Shown here in pieces: positions 7,349 to 16,127 of a DNA stretch of 64,000 nucleotides. Positions within the stretch are counted from its first letter, which is position 1. Every line of letters starts with the position of its first letter. The DNA comes from Streptomyces verrucosisporus (GTDB taxonomy: Bacteria > Actinomycetota > Actinomycetes > Streptomycetales > Streptomycetaceae): contig NZ_JADEYH010000009.1 of assembly GCF_017114865.1 (NCBI RefSeq), positions 1 through 64,000 on the forward strand, read 5' to 3'. A model generated the notes under the pieces. It did not search any database and was not told the origin of the DNA. It worked only from the letters and a program-made list of their open reading frames with translations. Made by a program: the position numbers and the translations under genes.

Positions 7349-8551
7349 ATGAGTGACCAGCACGCAGCACGGGACGGGGCGCGGGACGCGGAGCAGAACG
7401 CGGCGCGTACCCCGGCGCAGCACTTCGAGACCCTCGCCATCCACGCCGGGCAGGAGCCCGACGCCGCCACCGGGGCGGTGGTGCCGCCGATCCACCAGGT
7501 CTCCACGTTCAAACAGGACGGGGTGGGGGGCCTGCGCGGCGGTTACGAGTACAGCCGCAGCGCCAACCCGACCCGCACCGCGCTGGAGGAGAACCTCGCG
7601 GCGCTGGAGGGCGGCCGGCGCGGGCTGGCGTTCGCCTCCGGGCTGGCCGCCGAGGACTGCCTGCTGAGGACCCTGCTCACCCCCGGCGACCACGTCGTCA
7701 TCCCCAACGACGCCTACGGCGGCACCTTCCGGCTGTTCGCGAAGGTCGCCGAGCGGTGGGGTGTGGAATGGGACGTGGCGGACTCCTCCGACCCGGCGGC
7801 CGTGCGCGCCGCGCTGCGCCCGCGCACGAAGGCGGTGTGGGTGGAGACCCCGTCCAACCCGCTGCTGGGCATCGCCGACATCGCGGCGCTGGCCGACGTG
7901 GCCCGTACGGCGGGCGCCCGTCTGGTGGTGGACAACACCTTCGCCAGCCCCTACCTCCAGCAGCCGCTGGCGCTCGGCGCGGACGTGGTGGTGCACTCCA
8001 CGACCAAGTACATGGGCGGCCACTCCGACGTGGTCGGCGGCGCGCTGATCACCGCCGACGCCGCGCTGGGCGAGGAGCTGGCCTTCCACCAGAACGCGAT
8101 GGGCGCCATCGCCGGGCCGTTCGACTCCTGGCTGGTGATGCGCGGCGTCAAGACGCTGGCGGTGCGCATGGACCGGCACTGCGCCAACGCCGCGCGGATC
8201 ACCGAGCTGCTCGTCTCCCACCCGAAGGTCGTCCAGGTGTACTACCCGGGGCTGGAGACGCACCCCGGGCACGAGGTGGCGGCCAAGCAGATGCGCGACT
8301 TCGGCGGCATGGTCTCCTTCCGGGTCGCCGGGGGCGAGGAGGCGGCGGTCGGGGTGTGCGACCGGGCGGAGCTGTTCACGCTCGGGGAGTCACTGGGCGG
8401 GGTGGAGTCCCTGATCGAGCACCCGGGCCGGATGACGCACGCCTCGGCGGCGGGCTCGGCGCTGGAGGTGCCCTCGGACCTGGTGCGGCTTTCGGTGGGC
8501 ATCGAGGCGGCCGACGACCTGGTGGCGGATCTGGCGCAGGCGCTGGGCTGA
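7349..8551 (+). CDS. metB: cystathionine gamma-synthase / trans-sulfuration PLP enzyme
   Basis: A 400-residue Cys/Met-metabolism PLP enzyme. The Schiff-base lysine is K220 in VVHSTTKYMGGHSDVVGG. YEYSRSANPTR near residue 67 and SLGGVESLIEHP near the C-terminus are family hallmarks. It forms cystathionine from an activated homoserine ester and cysteine; the sequence alone does not exclude cystathionine gamma-lyase activity. ATG 7349 is favoured by the leaderless spacing from TAGGCT; GTG 7343 is the alternative. A perfect palindrome follows the stop. Confidence 0.9.
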   Translation: MSDQHAARDGARDAEQNAARTPAQHFETLAIHAGQEPDAATGAVVPPIHQVSTFKQDGVGGLRGGYEYSRSANPTRTALEENLAALEGGRRGLAFASGLAAEDCLLRTLLTPGDHVVIPNDAYGGTFRLFAKVAERWGVEWDVADSSDPAAVRAALRPRTKAVWVETPSNPLLGIADIAALADVARTAGARLVVDNTFASPYLQQPLALGADVVVHSTTKYMGGHSDVVGGALITADAALGEELAFHQNAMGAIAGPFDSWLVMRGVKTLAVRMDRHCANAARITELLVSHPKVVQVYYPGLETHPGHEVAAKQMRDFGGMVSFRVAGGEEAAVGVCDRAELFTLGESLGGVESLIEHPGRMTHASAAGSALEVPSDLVRLSVGIEAADDLVADLAQALG

Positions 8552-8556
8552 GCCAA

Positions 8557-8576
8557 GGTCGGGCCCGGGCCCGACC
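8557..8576. terminator. 20-bp perfect palindrome after metB
   Basis: GGTCGGGC (8557-8564), four G/C bases, then GCCCGACC (8569-8576). It lies 5 nt past the metB stop and between metB and the convergent DksA-like gene. Confidence 0.6.
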
Positions 8577-8663
8577 GGGCCGTACGAAGTACCGGCGGGG
8601 GCCGCGGTGGGGGCCGTGGTCCCCGCCGTCGCGTGGGCGGGCGGCGCGGGGCGCCGCCCGGTG

Positions 8664-9053
8664 TCACCGCCGCGGCTCTCCGGCCCGCCGGCAGTCGGCG
8701 CAGTACCGGGTCTGCGGGACGACCGCCAGCATGCGCGCCGGGATGGGGCGGGAGCACAGCAGGCAGTGGCCGTAGCCGCCCCGGTCCATCCGCTCCAGGG
8801 CGGCCTCCACGTCGGCCAGGACCATCCGGGCGGACTCCGCGAGCCGGGCGTCGATCTCGGCGAGCTCGGTGGCCTGGGTGATCCCGGTGGCCTCGGCTGG
8901 CCCGGTGGCCCGCGCCGTCCCGGGGCGGGGGCGGCCGAAGCCCCGCAGCTGGTTGAGGCGGAAGCGGCGCTGCTCCTCCAGGTCCTCGCGCAGCGCGGCC
9001 AGTTCCCGGTGGGTGAGGGCGGTGTCGTGGACGCCGGTGGCCTGGTCGTTCAT
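8664..9053 (-). CDS. DksA/TraR-family zinc-finger protein
   Basis: A 129-residue protein: an N-terminal coiled-coil region (HRELAALREDLEEQRRFRL; ELAEIDARLAESARMVLADV) and a C-terminal C4 zinc finger (CLLC, 17 residues, CADC). This is the DksA/TraR layout; family members bind in the RNA polymerase secondary channel and modulate initiation with ppGpp. The acidic residues at the coiled-coil tip cannot be confirmed by eye. It is followed upstream by a second DksA-like gene on the same strand, an unusual tandem. Confidence 0.8.
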   Translation of the reverse strand: MNDQATGVHDTALTHRELAALREDLEEQRRFRLNQLRGFGRPRPGTARATGPAEATGITQATELAEIDARLAESARMVLADVEAALERMDRGGYGHCLLCSRPIPARMLAVVPQTRYCADCRRAGEPRR

Positions 9054-9177
9054 GGGTCACGTCCTCGTGCGGGCGCGGGTGGTGCGTGAGTGGTACGCGG
9101 GGCGGGCACTGCGGCAGGGGGGCGGGTGTGCGGTGTCCGCGCCCCCGCCGCCGCCCTTCCGTCAGCCGGACATGCCG

Positions 9178-9504
9178 TCAGGCGGAGCGCTGCTGGCAGC
9201 CGACGCAGCGGCTCGCGTACGGCAGGATCTCCAGCCGCTCGGCCGGGATGGCGCTGCCGCAGCCCTCGCAGACCCCGTAGGTGCCGTTCTCCAGCCGGGC
9301 CAGCGCCAGGTCGATCTCCGCCAGCACCCGGCGGGCGGAGTCCGTCTGAACGGCCAGCAGGTCCGCGGACGCCTGGTCCGCGGCCTCCTCGACGGCGCTG
9401 AGCTGGGAGAGGCGGGAGTCGCGTTCGTGCTCCAGGCGCAGACGCACGTCGTGCGCCGGGAGGCGTTCGGGAGGGTCCGCGGAGCGGGCCGCGTCGATCG
9501 TCAT
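9178..9504 (-). CDS. second DksA/TraR-family zinc-finger protein
   Basis: A 108-residue paralogue of the neighbour at 8664-9053. It has a helical N-terminus (LRLEHERDSRLSQLSAVEE), ALARLENGTYGVCEGCGSAI, and a C4 finger CEGC, 17 residues, CVGC. The finger and the preceding GTYG segment are close to those of the first copy while the N-termini differ, so the tandem is old. ATG 9504 is preferred, with GGAAGGAA about 12 nt upstream. Its promoter should lie in the 336-bp region shared with the divergent histidine kinase. Confidence 0.8.
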   Translation of the reverse strand: MTIDAARSADPPERLPAHDVRLRLEHERDSRLSQLSAVEEAADQASADLLAVQTDSARRVLAEIDLALARLENGTYGVCEGCGSAIPAERLEILPYASRCVGCQQRSA

Positions 9505-9648
9505 CGCGGTCGTGTTCCTTCCGGGCTGAGGGGACCGATGGCATACGGGAGGGCGCGCGGCCCGTCCCCGGGGGGAGGGTCCACGCGCCCCTGCGCTTCC
9601 ACCATGGACGGCGCGCCGTCCGCGGTCCATCGGTGGCGCCACCCATTC

Positions 9649-9690
9649 GGGGGTGGGGGAGGGGTGTACGCGCCGGGTGGGGGGAGGGGT
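9649..9690 (+). repeat. G-run tracts with G-quadruplex potential
   Basis: The divergent dksA-like/kinase intergenic region (9505-9840) holds two similar G-rich blocks: five G, T, five G, A, four G, T (9649-9665) and three G, T, six G, A, four G, T (9675-9690). Either block could supply G-tracts for a four-stranded structure. A 16-bp perfect palindrome (9606-9621) lies just upstream. No other gene is seen in this interval. Confidence 0.5.
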
Positions 9691-9840
9691 CAGGCCCCGG
9701 GCGGGATGGCCCGCGCCACCGATCGACCGCGACGGCCCCGCCGGGGCAGGCTGGCGGGGAAGGGCCGGGCGGTACCGGCCGGACCGCGTCGGTGGCGGAT
9801 AGTGGTGGGGACGCAGGTGATCGAGGAGGACGTGCACGCC

Positions 9841-10848
9841 GTGTCCCTGTTCTGGCGAATCTTCGCCCTCAACGCCCTGGTGCTCGGCGCGGCCACGGCA
9901 CTGCTGCTGTGGGCGCCGGTGACCGTCTCGGTGCCGGTGCTGCTCACCGAGGCCGTCGTACTGGTCACCGGCCTGGCCGTGATGCTGGTGGCCAACGCCG
10001 CCCTGCTGCGCGTCGGCCTGGCGCCGCTGGAGCGGCTGACCCGGCTGATGACCCGGGTCGACCTGCTCAGGCCGGGGCACCGGCTGCCGGTGTCCGGGCA
10101 CGGCGGGGTGGCCGATCTGATCCGCACCTTCAACGACATGCTCGACCGGCTGGAGGCCGAGCGGGCCGCCAGCAGCGCCCGGGTGCTCTCCGCGCAGGAG
10201 GCCGAGCGCCGCCGTATCGCCCAGGAGCTCCACGACGAGGTCGGCCAGAGCATGACGGCCGTGCTGCTGGAGCTGAAGCGGGCGGCCGACCGCACCCCGG
10301 ACGAGGAGCTGCGCGCCGAGCTCCGGCACGCCCAGGAGACCACCCGAGGCAGCCTGGACGAGGTACGGCGGCTGGCGCGCAGGCTGCGCCCGGGCGTACT
10401 GGAGGACCTCGGCCTGGTCAGCGCCCTCACCGCGCTGGCCGCCGACTACTCCACCCACACCGGGCTGACGGTGCGCCGCCGCTTCGACGGCGGGCTGCCG
10501 CCGCTGGACGGCGAGCGGGAGCTGGTCCTGTACCGCGTCGCCCAGGAGAGCCTGACCAACGTCGCCCGCCACGCCGGGGCCGACAGCGTCGAGCTGCGGC
10601 TGCGGCGCACCGCCGGCGGCGTGGTGCTGAGCGTGCGCGACGACGGGCGGGGCATCGGCTCCGCACGGGAGGGCGCCGGCATCCGCGGCATGCGGGAGCG
10701 CGCGCTGCTCGTCGGCGCCGACCTGGACATCGGCCCGGCGCCGGAGGGCGGCACCCGGGTCCGCCTGGCCGTGCCCCTGGACGGCGGGCCCGCGCACGGC
10801 ACGCCGCCGGCCGGCACGACCACCACCGCACAGGAGACGGCCGCGTGA
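9841..10848 (+). CDS. NarL-type sensor histidine kinase
   Basis: A 335-residue kinase. Two N-terminal membrane helices (about 8-25 and 30-54) have almost no extracytoplasmic loop. A HAMP-like linker follows (APLERLTRLMTRVDLL), then a HisKA_3 dimerisation domain with the phospho-acceptor H131 in RRRIAQELHDEVGQSM, and an ATPase domain (AQESLTNVARHAGA; VRDDGRGIG). The tiny sensor loop suggests intramembrane sensing. GTG 9841 has GAGGAGG 11 nt upstream; GTG 9832 is too close to it. The stop overlaps the response-regulator start as GTGA. Confidence 0.88.
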   Translation: MSLFWRIFALNALVLGAATALLLWAPVTVSVPVLLTEAVVLVTGLAVMLVANAALLRVGLAPLERLTRLMTRVDLLRPGHRLPVSGHGGVADLIRTFNDMLDRLEAERAASSARVLSAQEAERRRIAQELHDEVGQSMTAVLLELKRAADRTPDEELRAELRHAQETTRGSLDEVRRLARRLRPGVLEDLGLVSALTALAADYSTHTGLTVRRRFDGGLPPLDGERELVLYRVAQESLTNVARHAGADSVELRLRRTAGGVVLSVRDDGRGIGSAREGAGIRGMRERALLVGADLDIGPAPEGGTRVRLAVPLDGGPAHGTPPAGTTTTAQETAA

Positions 10849-11510
10849 ACGCGCCCGAGCCCGCCGTCACCCGCATCCTGCTCGCCGACGACCACGCGCT
10901 GGTGCGCCGCGGGGTGCGGCTCATCCTCGACGGCGAACCGGACCTGAGCGTCGTCGCCGAGGCCGGAGACGGCGCCGAGGCCGTCGCCGCGGCCCGCGAG
11001 CACCCCGTCGACCTGGCCGTCCTCGACGTCGCCATGCCCCGGATGACCGGACTGCAGGCGGCCCGGGAGCTGTCCGCCCGCCACCCGGGCCTGCGCATCC
11101 TGATCCTGTCGATGTACGACAACGAGCAGTACCTCTTCGAGGCGCTCAAGGCCGGGGCCTCGGGATACGTGCTGAAGTCGGTGGCCGACCGGGATCTGGT
11201 GGAGGCGTGTCGGGCGGCGATGCGCGGCGAGCCGTTCCTCTACCCGGGCGCGGTCACCGCGCTGATCCGCAGCTACCTCGACCGCGTCCGGCAGGGCGGT
11301 GACATCCCCGAACGGGTGCTCACCGCACGGGAGGAGGAGGTGCTCAAGCTGGTCGCCGAGGGCCACTCCTCGAAGGAGATCGCCGAGACACTGGTGATCA
11401 GCGTCAAGACGGTGGAGAGGCACCGTGCGAACATGCTGCACAAGCTCGGGCTGCGCGACCGCCTGGAACTGACCCGCTACGCGATCCGCGCGGGGCTGAT
11501 CGAACCCTGA
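10845..11510 (+). CDS. NarL/FixJ response regulator
   Basis: A 221-residue regulator. Its receiver domain (LLADDHALVRRGVRLIL) has the phospho-acceptor D61 in LAVLDVAMPRMTG, and the C-terminal LuxR helix-turn-helix reads LTAREEEVLKLVAEGHSSKE and VISVKTVERHRANML. It is translationally coupled to the kinase at 9841. The adjacent secDF gene may be a target, but no operator was recognised. Confidence 0.92.
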   Translation: MNAPEPAVTRILLADDHALVRRGVRLILDGEPDLSVVAEAGDGAEAVAAAREHPVDLAVLDVAMPRMTGLQAARELSARHPGLRILILSMYDNEQYLFEALKAGASGYVLKSVADRDLVEACRAAMRGEPFLYPGAVTALIRSYLDRVRQGGDIPERVLTAREEEVLKLVAEGHSSKEIAETLVISVKTVERHRANMLHKLGLRDRLELTRYAIRAGLIEP

Positions 11511-11586
11511 TCCCGGTTCCGCGCCGGCCGCCGGCGGTGACCGCCGGCTCCGGGTGACGGAGGCGGACAGCCAAGGAGGAGGCGGC

Positions 11587-11982
11587 ATGGCCAAGCGGAC
11601 CGCCGTGCTCCGCTCCGCGCCGGCCCAGGCCCTGGCCCTGCTGGCGGCCCTGGCCCTCCTGCTGGGCGCCCCGGCGCCCGCCGTCCCCGCACCGGCCTCC
11701 GCGCCCGACTCCTCCGCCCCGGCCGCACCGCGCACCGCGGGCGCGCACACCGCCGACGGACCCTGCGCGGCCGAATGCGACCGCGTCCCGCTGCTGCACC
11801 GGGGCGCCGCGGCCGAGCGGAACGCCCCGCACCCCGCGGGGGCGTCCCTGCCGAGGCGGATCCGCCCCGCCGGGCCCACCCCGGGCATACGCCCGCCCGC
11901 ACCCCTGCCGCACTCCGCCGACCTTCCCCCGTACACCGCGCGCCATCCGGGCCGGGCCCCACCCCCTCCGCCGGGCAGTTGA
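11587..11982 (+). CDS. proline-rich putative secreted protein
   Basis: A 131-residue protein. A basic N-terminus and a long hydrophobic stretch (ALALLAALALLLGAPAPA) look like a signal peptide, followed by Pro/Ala-rich low complexity with one CAAEC pair. ATG 11587 has a strong AAGGAGGAGG site. It lies between the two-component operon and secDF on the same strand. No domain is recognised; it may be a short exported or cell-wall peptide. Confidence 0.55.
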   Translation: MAKRTAVLRSAPAQALALLAALALLLGAPAPAVPAPASAPDSSAPAAPRTAGAHTADGPCAAECDRVPLLHRGAAAERNAPHPAGASLPRRIRPAGPTPGIRPPAPLPHSADLPPYTARHPGRAPPPPPGS

Positions 11983-12045
11983 CGTCACCCGTCGTCCCAC
12001 CGCCGCGGCCGGCACCCGGCCGCGGCGCCCTGCTGGAGGCACACC

Positions 12046-14361
12046 TTGAAACGCGCCACCCTGGTGCGGGCACTCCTCGCCCTCGCCGTGATCGCCCTGT
12101 CCGTCTACGCCGCGGTCACCTCCTCCCCGAGGCTCGGCCTCGATCTGCGCGGCGGCACCCAGATCGTGCTGGAGACCCGCGACTCGCCCACCACCGAGGC
12201 CGACCGCGAGGCCACCGACCGGACCCTGGAGGTGCTGCGCCGCCGCGTCGACGCGCTCGGCGTCGCCGAGCCCGGCATCGCCCGCTCCGGGGACAACCGG
12301 ATCATCGTCGAGCTGCCCGGTCTGCAGGACCCGCGCGAGGCCGCCGACGTCCTCGGCCGCACCGCGCAGCTCACCTTCCACCCCGTCCTCGGCGCCGCGG
12401 CCGAGGGGGAGGAGGCCGAGGAGGAGGGCGAGCGCGTCCTGCCCGACGCCTCGGGCCAGCGGCTGCGCCTGGGGCCGGCCGAGCTGACCGGCGAGGGGGT
12501 GGAGGACGCCGAGGCTGCCATCGACCAGCAGACCGGCGGCGGCTGGTACGTCACCGTCGATCTGCGCGGCGGTGGCGAGGACGCCTGGGCCGAGCTGACC
12601 GGGCAGGCCGCCTGCTCACCGCCCGGCGACCCCAGACGGCGCGTGGCGATCGTGCTGGACGAGGAGATCATCTCCGCGCCGCAGGTCGATCCCTCGGTCG
12701 CCTGCGAGCGGGGCATCACCGGCGGCTCCACCCAGATCACCGGCGGCTTCTCCCAGGAGGAGGCCGAGGAACTGGCCCTGCTCATCGACGGCGGCGCCCT
12801 GCCGGTGCCGGTGGAGATCATCGAGCAGCGCACCGTCGGCCCCACCCTGGGCGAGGAGGCCATCGAGGCCAGCGCCCGGGCCGCGGTCATCGGCACCGCG
12901 CTGACCGCGCTGTTCATCATCGCCGTCTACCGCCTGCTGGGCGCACTGGCCACCGTGGCACTGGCCTGCTACGGGCTCATCTCCTACGCCGCGCTGACCG
13001 CGCTCGGCGCCACCCTCACCCTGCCGGGACTGGCCGGCTTCGTGCTGGCGATCGGCATGGCCGTGGACGCCAACGTGCTGGTCTTCGAACGCGCCCGGGA
13101 GGAGTACGCCGCCCGCGGCGGCAAGAACCTGTTCAGAGCCCTGACGGAGGGCTTCCGCAATGCCTTCAGCGCCATCGCCGACTCCAACGTCACCACGCTG
13201 CTGGCCGCCGGGCTGCTGTTCTTCTTCGCCTCCGGGCCGGTGCGCGGCTTCGGCGTGACCCTGTCCATCGGTGTGCTCGCCTCCATGGTCAGCGCCCTGC
13301 TGATCACCCGGGTGCTCACCGAGTTCGCCGTCTCCCGCGACGCGGTGCGCGGGCGTCCGGGCCTGACCGGCATCGCGGGCGTGGGCCGGGTGCGGGAGTG
13401 GATCAACCGCCGCGAGCCGGACCTGATGCGCCGGCGGCGGCGCTGGCTGGCGGTCTCGCTGGCCGCCGTCGTCCTGGCCGGCTCGGGCATCGTGGCGCGC
13501 GGGCTGGACTTCGGGGTGGAGTTCACCGGCGGGCGCCTGATCGAGTACTCCACCGCCACCCCCGTCGACCCGGAACAGGCCCGTTCGGCGCTGGCGGAGG
13601 CGGGCTTCCCCCGGGCCGTCGTCCAGACCTCGGGGGAGGGCGACCTCTCGGTGCGCACCGAGGAGCTGTCCAACGACGAGGCGGCCGAGGTGGCCGAGAC
13701 GATCGAGGAGCTGGGCGGGGAGACGGAGAAGGTCCGCGACGAGCTGATCGGCCCCAGCCTCGGGGACGAGCTGCGCAGGGGCGCCCTGATCGCCCTCGGC
13801 GTCGCGCTGGCCGCCCAGATGCTCTACCTGGCGGTCCGCTTCCGCTGGACCTTCTCGGTGGGCGCGGTGCTGGCGATGGTCCACGACGTGCTCATCCTCA
13901 TCGGGATCTTCGCCTGGCTCGGCAAGCCGATCGACGGGGTCTTCCTGGCGGCCCTGCTCACCGTGATCGGCTACTCGGTCAACGACTCGGTGGTGGTCTT
14001 CGACCGGGTCCGCGAGCTGTGGGCCGCCCGGCGCAAGGAGCCCTTCGCCGAGATCGCCAACTCCGCGATCCTGCAGACGGTGCCCCGCACCGTGAACACC
14101 GGCATGGGCGCGCTGTTCATCCTGGCCGCGCTCGCCCTGCTCGGCGGCGACACCCTGACCGACTTCGCCCTCGCGCTGCTGATCGGCATCGTCGTGGGCA
14201 CCTGGTCCTCGATGTTCACCGCGACGCCCCTGGCCATCGAGCTGGAGGCGCACAGCAGCGCGCCGCCGCCCAGGCCCGCGCGTTCCAGGTCCGCGGCGGC
14301 CGCGGGCCGCTTCGGGACGGGGGACGGCCGCAGGCCGGGCGACAGCGGCGCCCAGGTCTGA
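12046..14361 (+). CDS. secDF: SecDF fusion, protein translocase auxiliary subunit
   Basis: A 771-residue fusion. The SecD half has one N-terminal helix, the LGLDLRGGTQIVLETR motif and periplasmic-type P1 domain, then membrane helices with ALTALFIIAVYRLLG and FVLAIGMAVDANVLVFERAR. The SecF half begins near residue 465 (RRRWLAVSLAAVVLAGSGIV) with LDFGVEFTGGRLIEY and VIGYSVNDSVVVFDRVRE. SecDF pulls translocating polypeptides across the membrane using the proton gradient. TTG 12046 is chosen because GGAGG lies 7 nt upstream. Streptomycetes usually also encode separate secD and secF, so this is probably the additional paralogue. Confidence 0.93.
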   Translation: MKRATLVRALLALAVIALSVYAAVTSSPRLGLDLRGGTQIVLETRDSPTTEADREATDRTLEVLRRRVDALGVAEPGIARSGDNRIIVELPGLQDPREAADVLGRTAQLTFHPVLGAAAEGEEAEEEGERVLPDASGQRLRLGPAELTGEGVEDAEAAIDQQTGGGWYVTVDLRGGGEDAWAELTGQAACSPPGDPRRRVAIVLDEEIISAPQVDPSVACERGITGGSTQITGGFSQEEAEELALLIDGGALPVPVEIIEQRTVGPTLGEEAIEASARAAVIGTALTALFIIAVYRLLGALATVALACYGLISYAALTALGATLTLPGLAGFVLAIGMAVDANVLVFERAREEYAARGGKNLFRALTEGFRNAFSAIADSNVTTLLAAGLLFFFASGPVRGFGVTLSIGVLASMVSALLITRVLTEFAVSRDAVRGRPGLTGIAGVGRVREWINRREPDLMRRRRRWLAVSLAAVVLAGSGIVARGLDFGVEFTGGRLIEYSTATPVDPEQARSALAEAGFPRAVVQTSGEGDLSVRTEELSNDEAAEVAETIEELGGETEKVRDELIGPSLGDELRRGALIALGVALAAQMLYLAVRFRWTFSVGAVLAMVHDVLILIGIFAWLGKPIDGVFLAALLTVIGYSVNDSVVVFDRVRELWAARRKEPFAEIANSAILQTVPRTVNTGMGALFILAALALLGGDTLTDFALALLIGIVVGTWSSMFTATPLAIELEAHSSAPPPRPARSRSAAAAGRFGTGDGRRPGDSGAQV

Positions 14362-14397
14362 CCGGCCGGGCGTCGGCCCCGGTCCCCCGGGGCACGC

Positions 14398-14444
14398 CGC
14401 ACCATGCCGCCGCACGCCCGTCGGGCGTGCGGCGGCATGGTGCG
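14398..14444. terminator. perfect 22-bp hairpin after secDF
   Basis: Arms 14398-14419 and 14423-14444 are exactly complementary with only a 3-nt loop (GTC). It lies 36 bp past the secDF stop and before the convergent small membrane protein gene. There is no long T-run, as is usual in these genomes. Confidence 0.8.
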
Positions 14445-14522
14445 CGGTACGTGGTGCGGTGTGCGTGCGGGCCCCGGTGTCCGGCAGCGCGGCCGTGCGG
14501 GCGCCGACGGCTCCGGGCGGAG

Positions 14523-14735
14523 TCAGGACCGCCCGGTGTCCGAGGCGGACGACTCCTCGAAGTCGACCTTCCCTATGTGGCGGTTCAGCGACTTCATCAG
14601 CATCCAGACGGCCAGCCCCAGCACCGCGAAGACGAGGAAGCCGAGAACGCCGGGCGTCACCTTGTTCTCGTCGAACTCCTTGGCGAGGTCGACGAGGCCG
14701 GGGGCCTGGGTGAGGGCGAGATTGGTCGGGCTCAT
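14523..14735 (-). CDS. small single-pass membrane protein downstream of mca
   Basis: A 70-residue protein: MSPTNLALTQAPGLVDLAKE, one transmembrane helix (VLGFLVFAVLGLAVWMLMKS, about residues 31-50), and an acidic tail (VDFEESSASDTG). Its start is 4 nt after the mca stop, so the two are co-transcribed. I recall the same pairing in other streptomycetes. Function unknown. Confidence 0.75.
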   Translation of the reverse strand: MSPTNLALTQAPGLVDLAKEFDENKVTPGVLGFLVFAVLGLAVWMLMKSLNRHIGKVDFEESSASDTGRS

Positions 14736-14739
14736 GGCA

Positions 14740-15612
14740 TCAATTGTCGCGGATGCCCGCGAAGAGGTCGTCCTCGGGGAGGGACGTGTCCACCAGGGAC
14801 TTCGCCAGCTCGTACTCCTCCGTCGGCCAGACCTCCCTCTGGAGCTCCAGCGGGACCCTGAACCAGCCGCCGTCGGGGTCGATCTGGGTGGCGTGGGCGA
14901 TCAGCGCCTTGTCCCGGACCTCGAAGAAGTCCGCGCAGGGCACATAGGTGGTCAGCGTGCGCTCGGCGCGCTGGAACTCCTCCCACCGCTTGAGCCACTC
15001 GCCGTAGGGGGACTCCAGGCCGCGCTCCAGCATCGCCTCGTGCAGGGCGAGGGTGCGGGGGCGGTTGAAGCCCTGGTTGTAGTAGAGCTTCAGGGGCTGC
15101 CAGGGCTCGCCCGCCTCCGGATACCGGCCGGCCTCGCCCGCGGCCTCGAAGGCCGCCATCGTGATCCGGTGGGTCATGATGTGGTCCGGATGCGGGTAGC
15201 CGCCGTTCTCGTCGTAGGTGGTGACCACGTGCGGCCGGAAGGCGCGGATGCTGCGCACCAGCCTCTCGGCGGCCTCGTCCACGTCCTGGAGCGCGAAGCA
15301 GCCCTCCGGCAGCGGCGGCAGCGGGTCGCCCTCGGGCAGACCCGAGTCGACGAAGCCCAGCCACTCCTGCTTCACCCCCAGGATCTCGCGGGCCTCGGCC
15401 ATCTCCCTGGCCCGCACCTCGTGGATGTGCTCCTCGATGTAGGCGTCGCCCTGGAGCTTCGGATTGAGGATGGAGCCGCGCTCCCCGCCCGTGCAGGTCA
15501 CGACCAGCACGTCCACCCCCTCGGACACGTACTTCGCCATGGTCGCCGCGCCCTTGCTCGACTCGTCGTCGGGGTGCGCGTGCACGGCCATCAGTCTGAG
15601 CTGTTCAGTCAA
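14740..15612 (-). CDS. mca: mycothiol S-conjugate amidase
   Basis: A 290-residue LmbE-like zinc hydrolase. The HAHPDDE metal motif is at residues 11-17 and HPDH near residue 147 (NGGYPHPDHIMTH); CTGGERGSILNP follows the first strand. Mca cleaves mycothiol-drug conjugates to a mercapturic acid, which is exported, and GlcN-Ins, which is recycled; this detoxifies electrophiles. The length and the C-terminal section (GLESPYGEWLKRWEEFQ) favour Mca over the related deacetylase MshB. It diverges from the DUF4307 gene. Confidence 0.93.
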   Translation of the reverse strand: MTEQLRLMAVHAHPDDESSKGAATMAKYVSEGVDVLVVTCTGGERGSILNPKLQGDAYIEEHIHEVRAREMAEAREILGVKQEWLGFVDSGLPEGDPLPPLPEGCFALQDVDEAAERLVRSIRAFRPHVVTTYDENGGYPHPDHIMTHRITMAAFEAAGEAGRYPEAGEPWQPLKLYYNQGFNRPRTLALHEAMLERGLESPYGEWLKRWEEFQRAERTLTTYVPCADFFEVRDKALIAHATQIDPDGGWFRVPLELQREVWPTEEYELAKSLVDTSLPEDDLFAGIRDN

Positions 15613-15707
15613 GGCTCGATCCTCGTTACCTGGTCATGGGAGACGGCTTCTATAGTGACCGAAGCGGCATCCCCTTGTATTCCCGATAGGAACGACAGGA
15701 CGTGGCG

Positions 15708-16127
15708 ATGAGTTCGGCCGACCCGGCGCGCGCGCAGCTGCCCCAGGGGCGGTACGGGCGCTCGGCGGACGAGCGCTCGGACCGCCGTCTGAAGGCGGCC
15801 GGCGCGGTGCTGGGCGCGGCGTTCCTGGCGCTGATCGCCTGGTCCGGGGTGTCCTACGTCACCGGGACGAAGGTCAGCGGCGAGCTGATCAAGTTCGAGA
15901 TCGTCTCGGACCGCGAGGTGGCCGTCCACCTGGAGGTCCGCAAGGACGAGGGCGTCACCGGCGTGTGCACCGTCAACACCCTCGCGGAGGACGGCGGGGA
16001 CGTGGGCCGCGCGGACTTCACCTTCGACGGGCCGCACGGCCGCGTCGACGAGGTCGTCACCGTACGCACCACGAAGCGGGCCACGAGCGCCCAGCTGGTC
16101 GGCTGTACGGCGGCCGACGGAAACTGA
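15708..16127 (+). CDS. DUF4307 membrane-anchored protein
   Basis: A 139-residue protein with a charged N-terminus (QGRYGRSADERSDRRLKAAG), one transmembrane helix (AVLGAAFLALIAWSGVSYVT) and an exported beta-rich domain with two cysteines (GVTGVCTVNTL; TSAQLVGCTAADGN). This fits DUF4307, an actinobacterial family of unknown function conserved between mca and greA. ATG 15708 or GTG 15702 may start it. A TATAGT hexamer at 15651-15656 is a possible -10 element in the shared region with mca. Confidence 0.8.
   Translation: MSSADPARAQLPQGRYGRSADERSDRRLKAAGAVLGAAFLALIAWSGVSYVTGTKVSGELIKFEIVSDREVAVHLEVRKDEGVTGVCTVNTLAEDGGDVGRADFTFDGPHGRVDEVVTVRTTKRATSAQLVGCTAADGN

Noticed and set aside
9050-9646. Long open frames opposite the dksA-like genes and through their promoter region.
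   Set aside because: They are Arg/Pro-rich frames typical of high-G+C antisense DNA and lack ribosome sites and recognisable domains.
12616-14415. A 599-residue frame antisense to secDF.
   Set aside because: Low-complexity Gly/Asp/Gln/His composition produced by the complementary strand of a well-supported gene.
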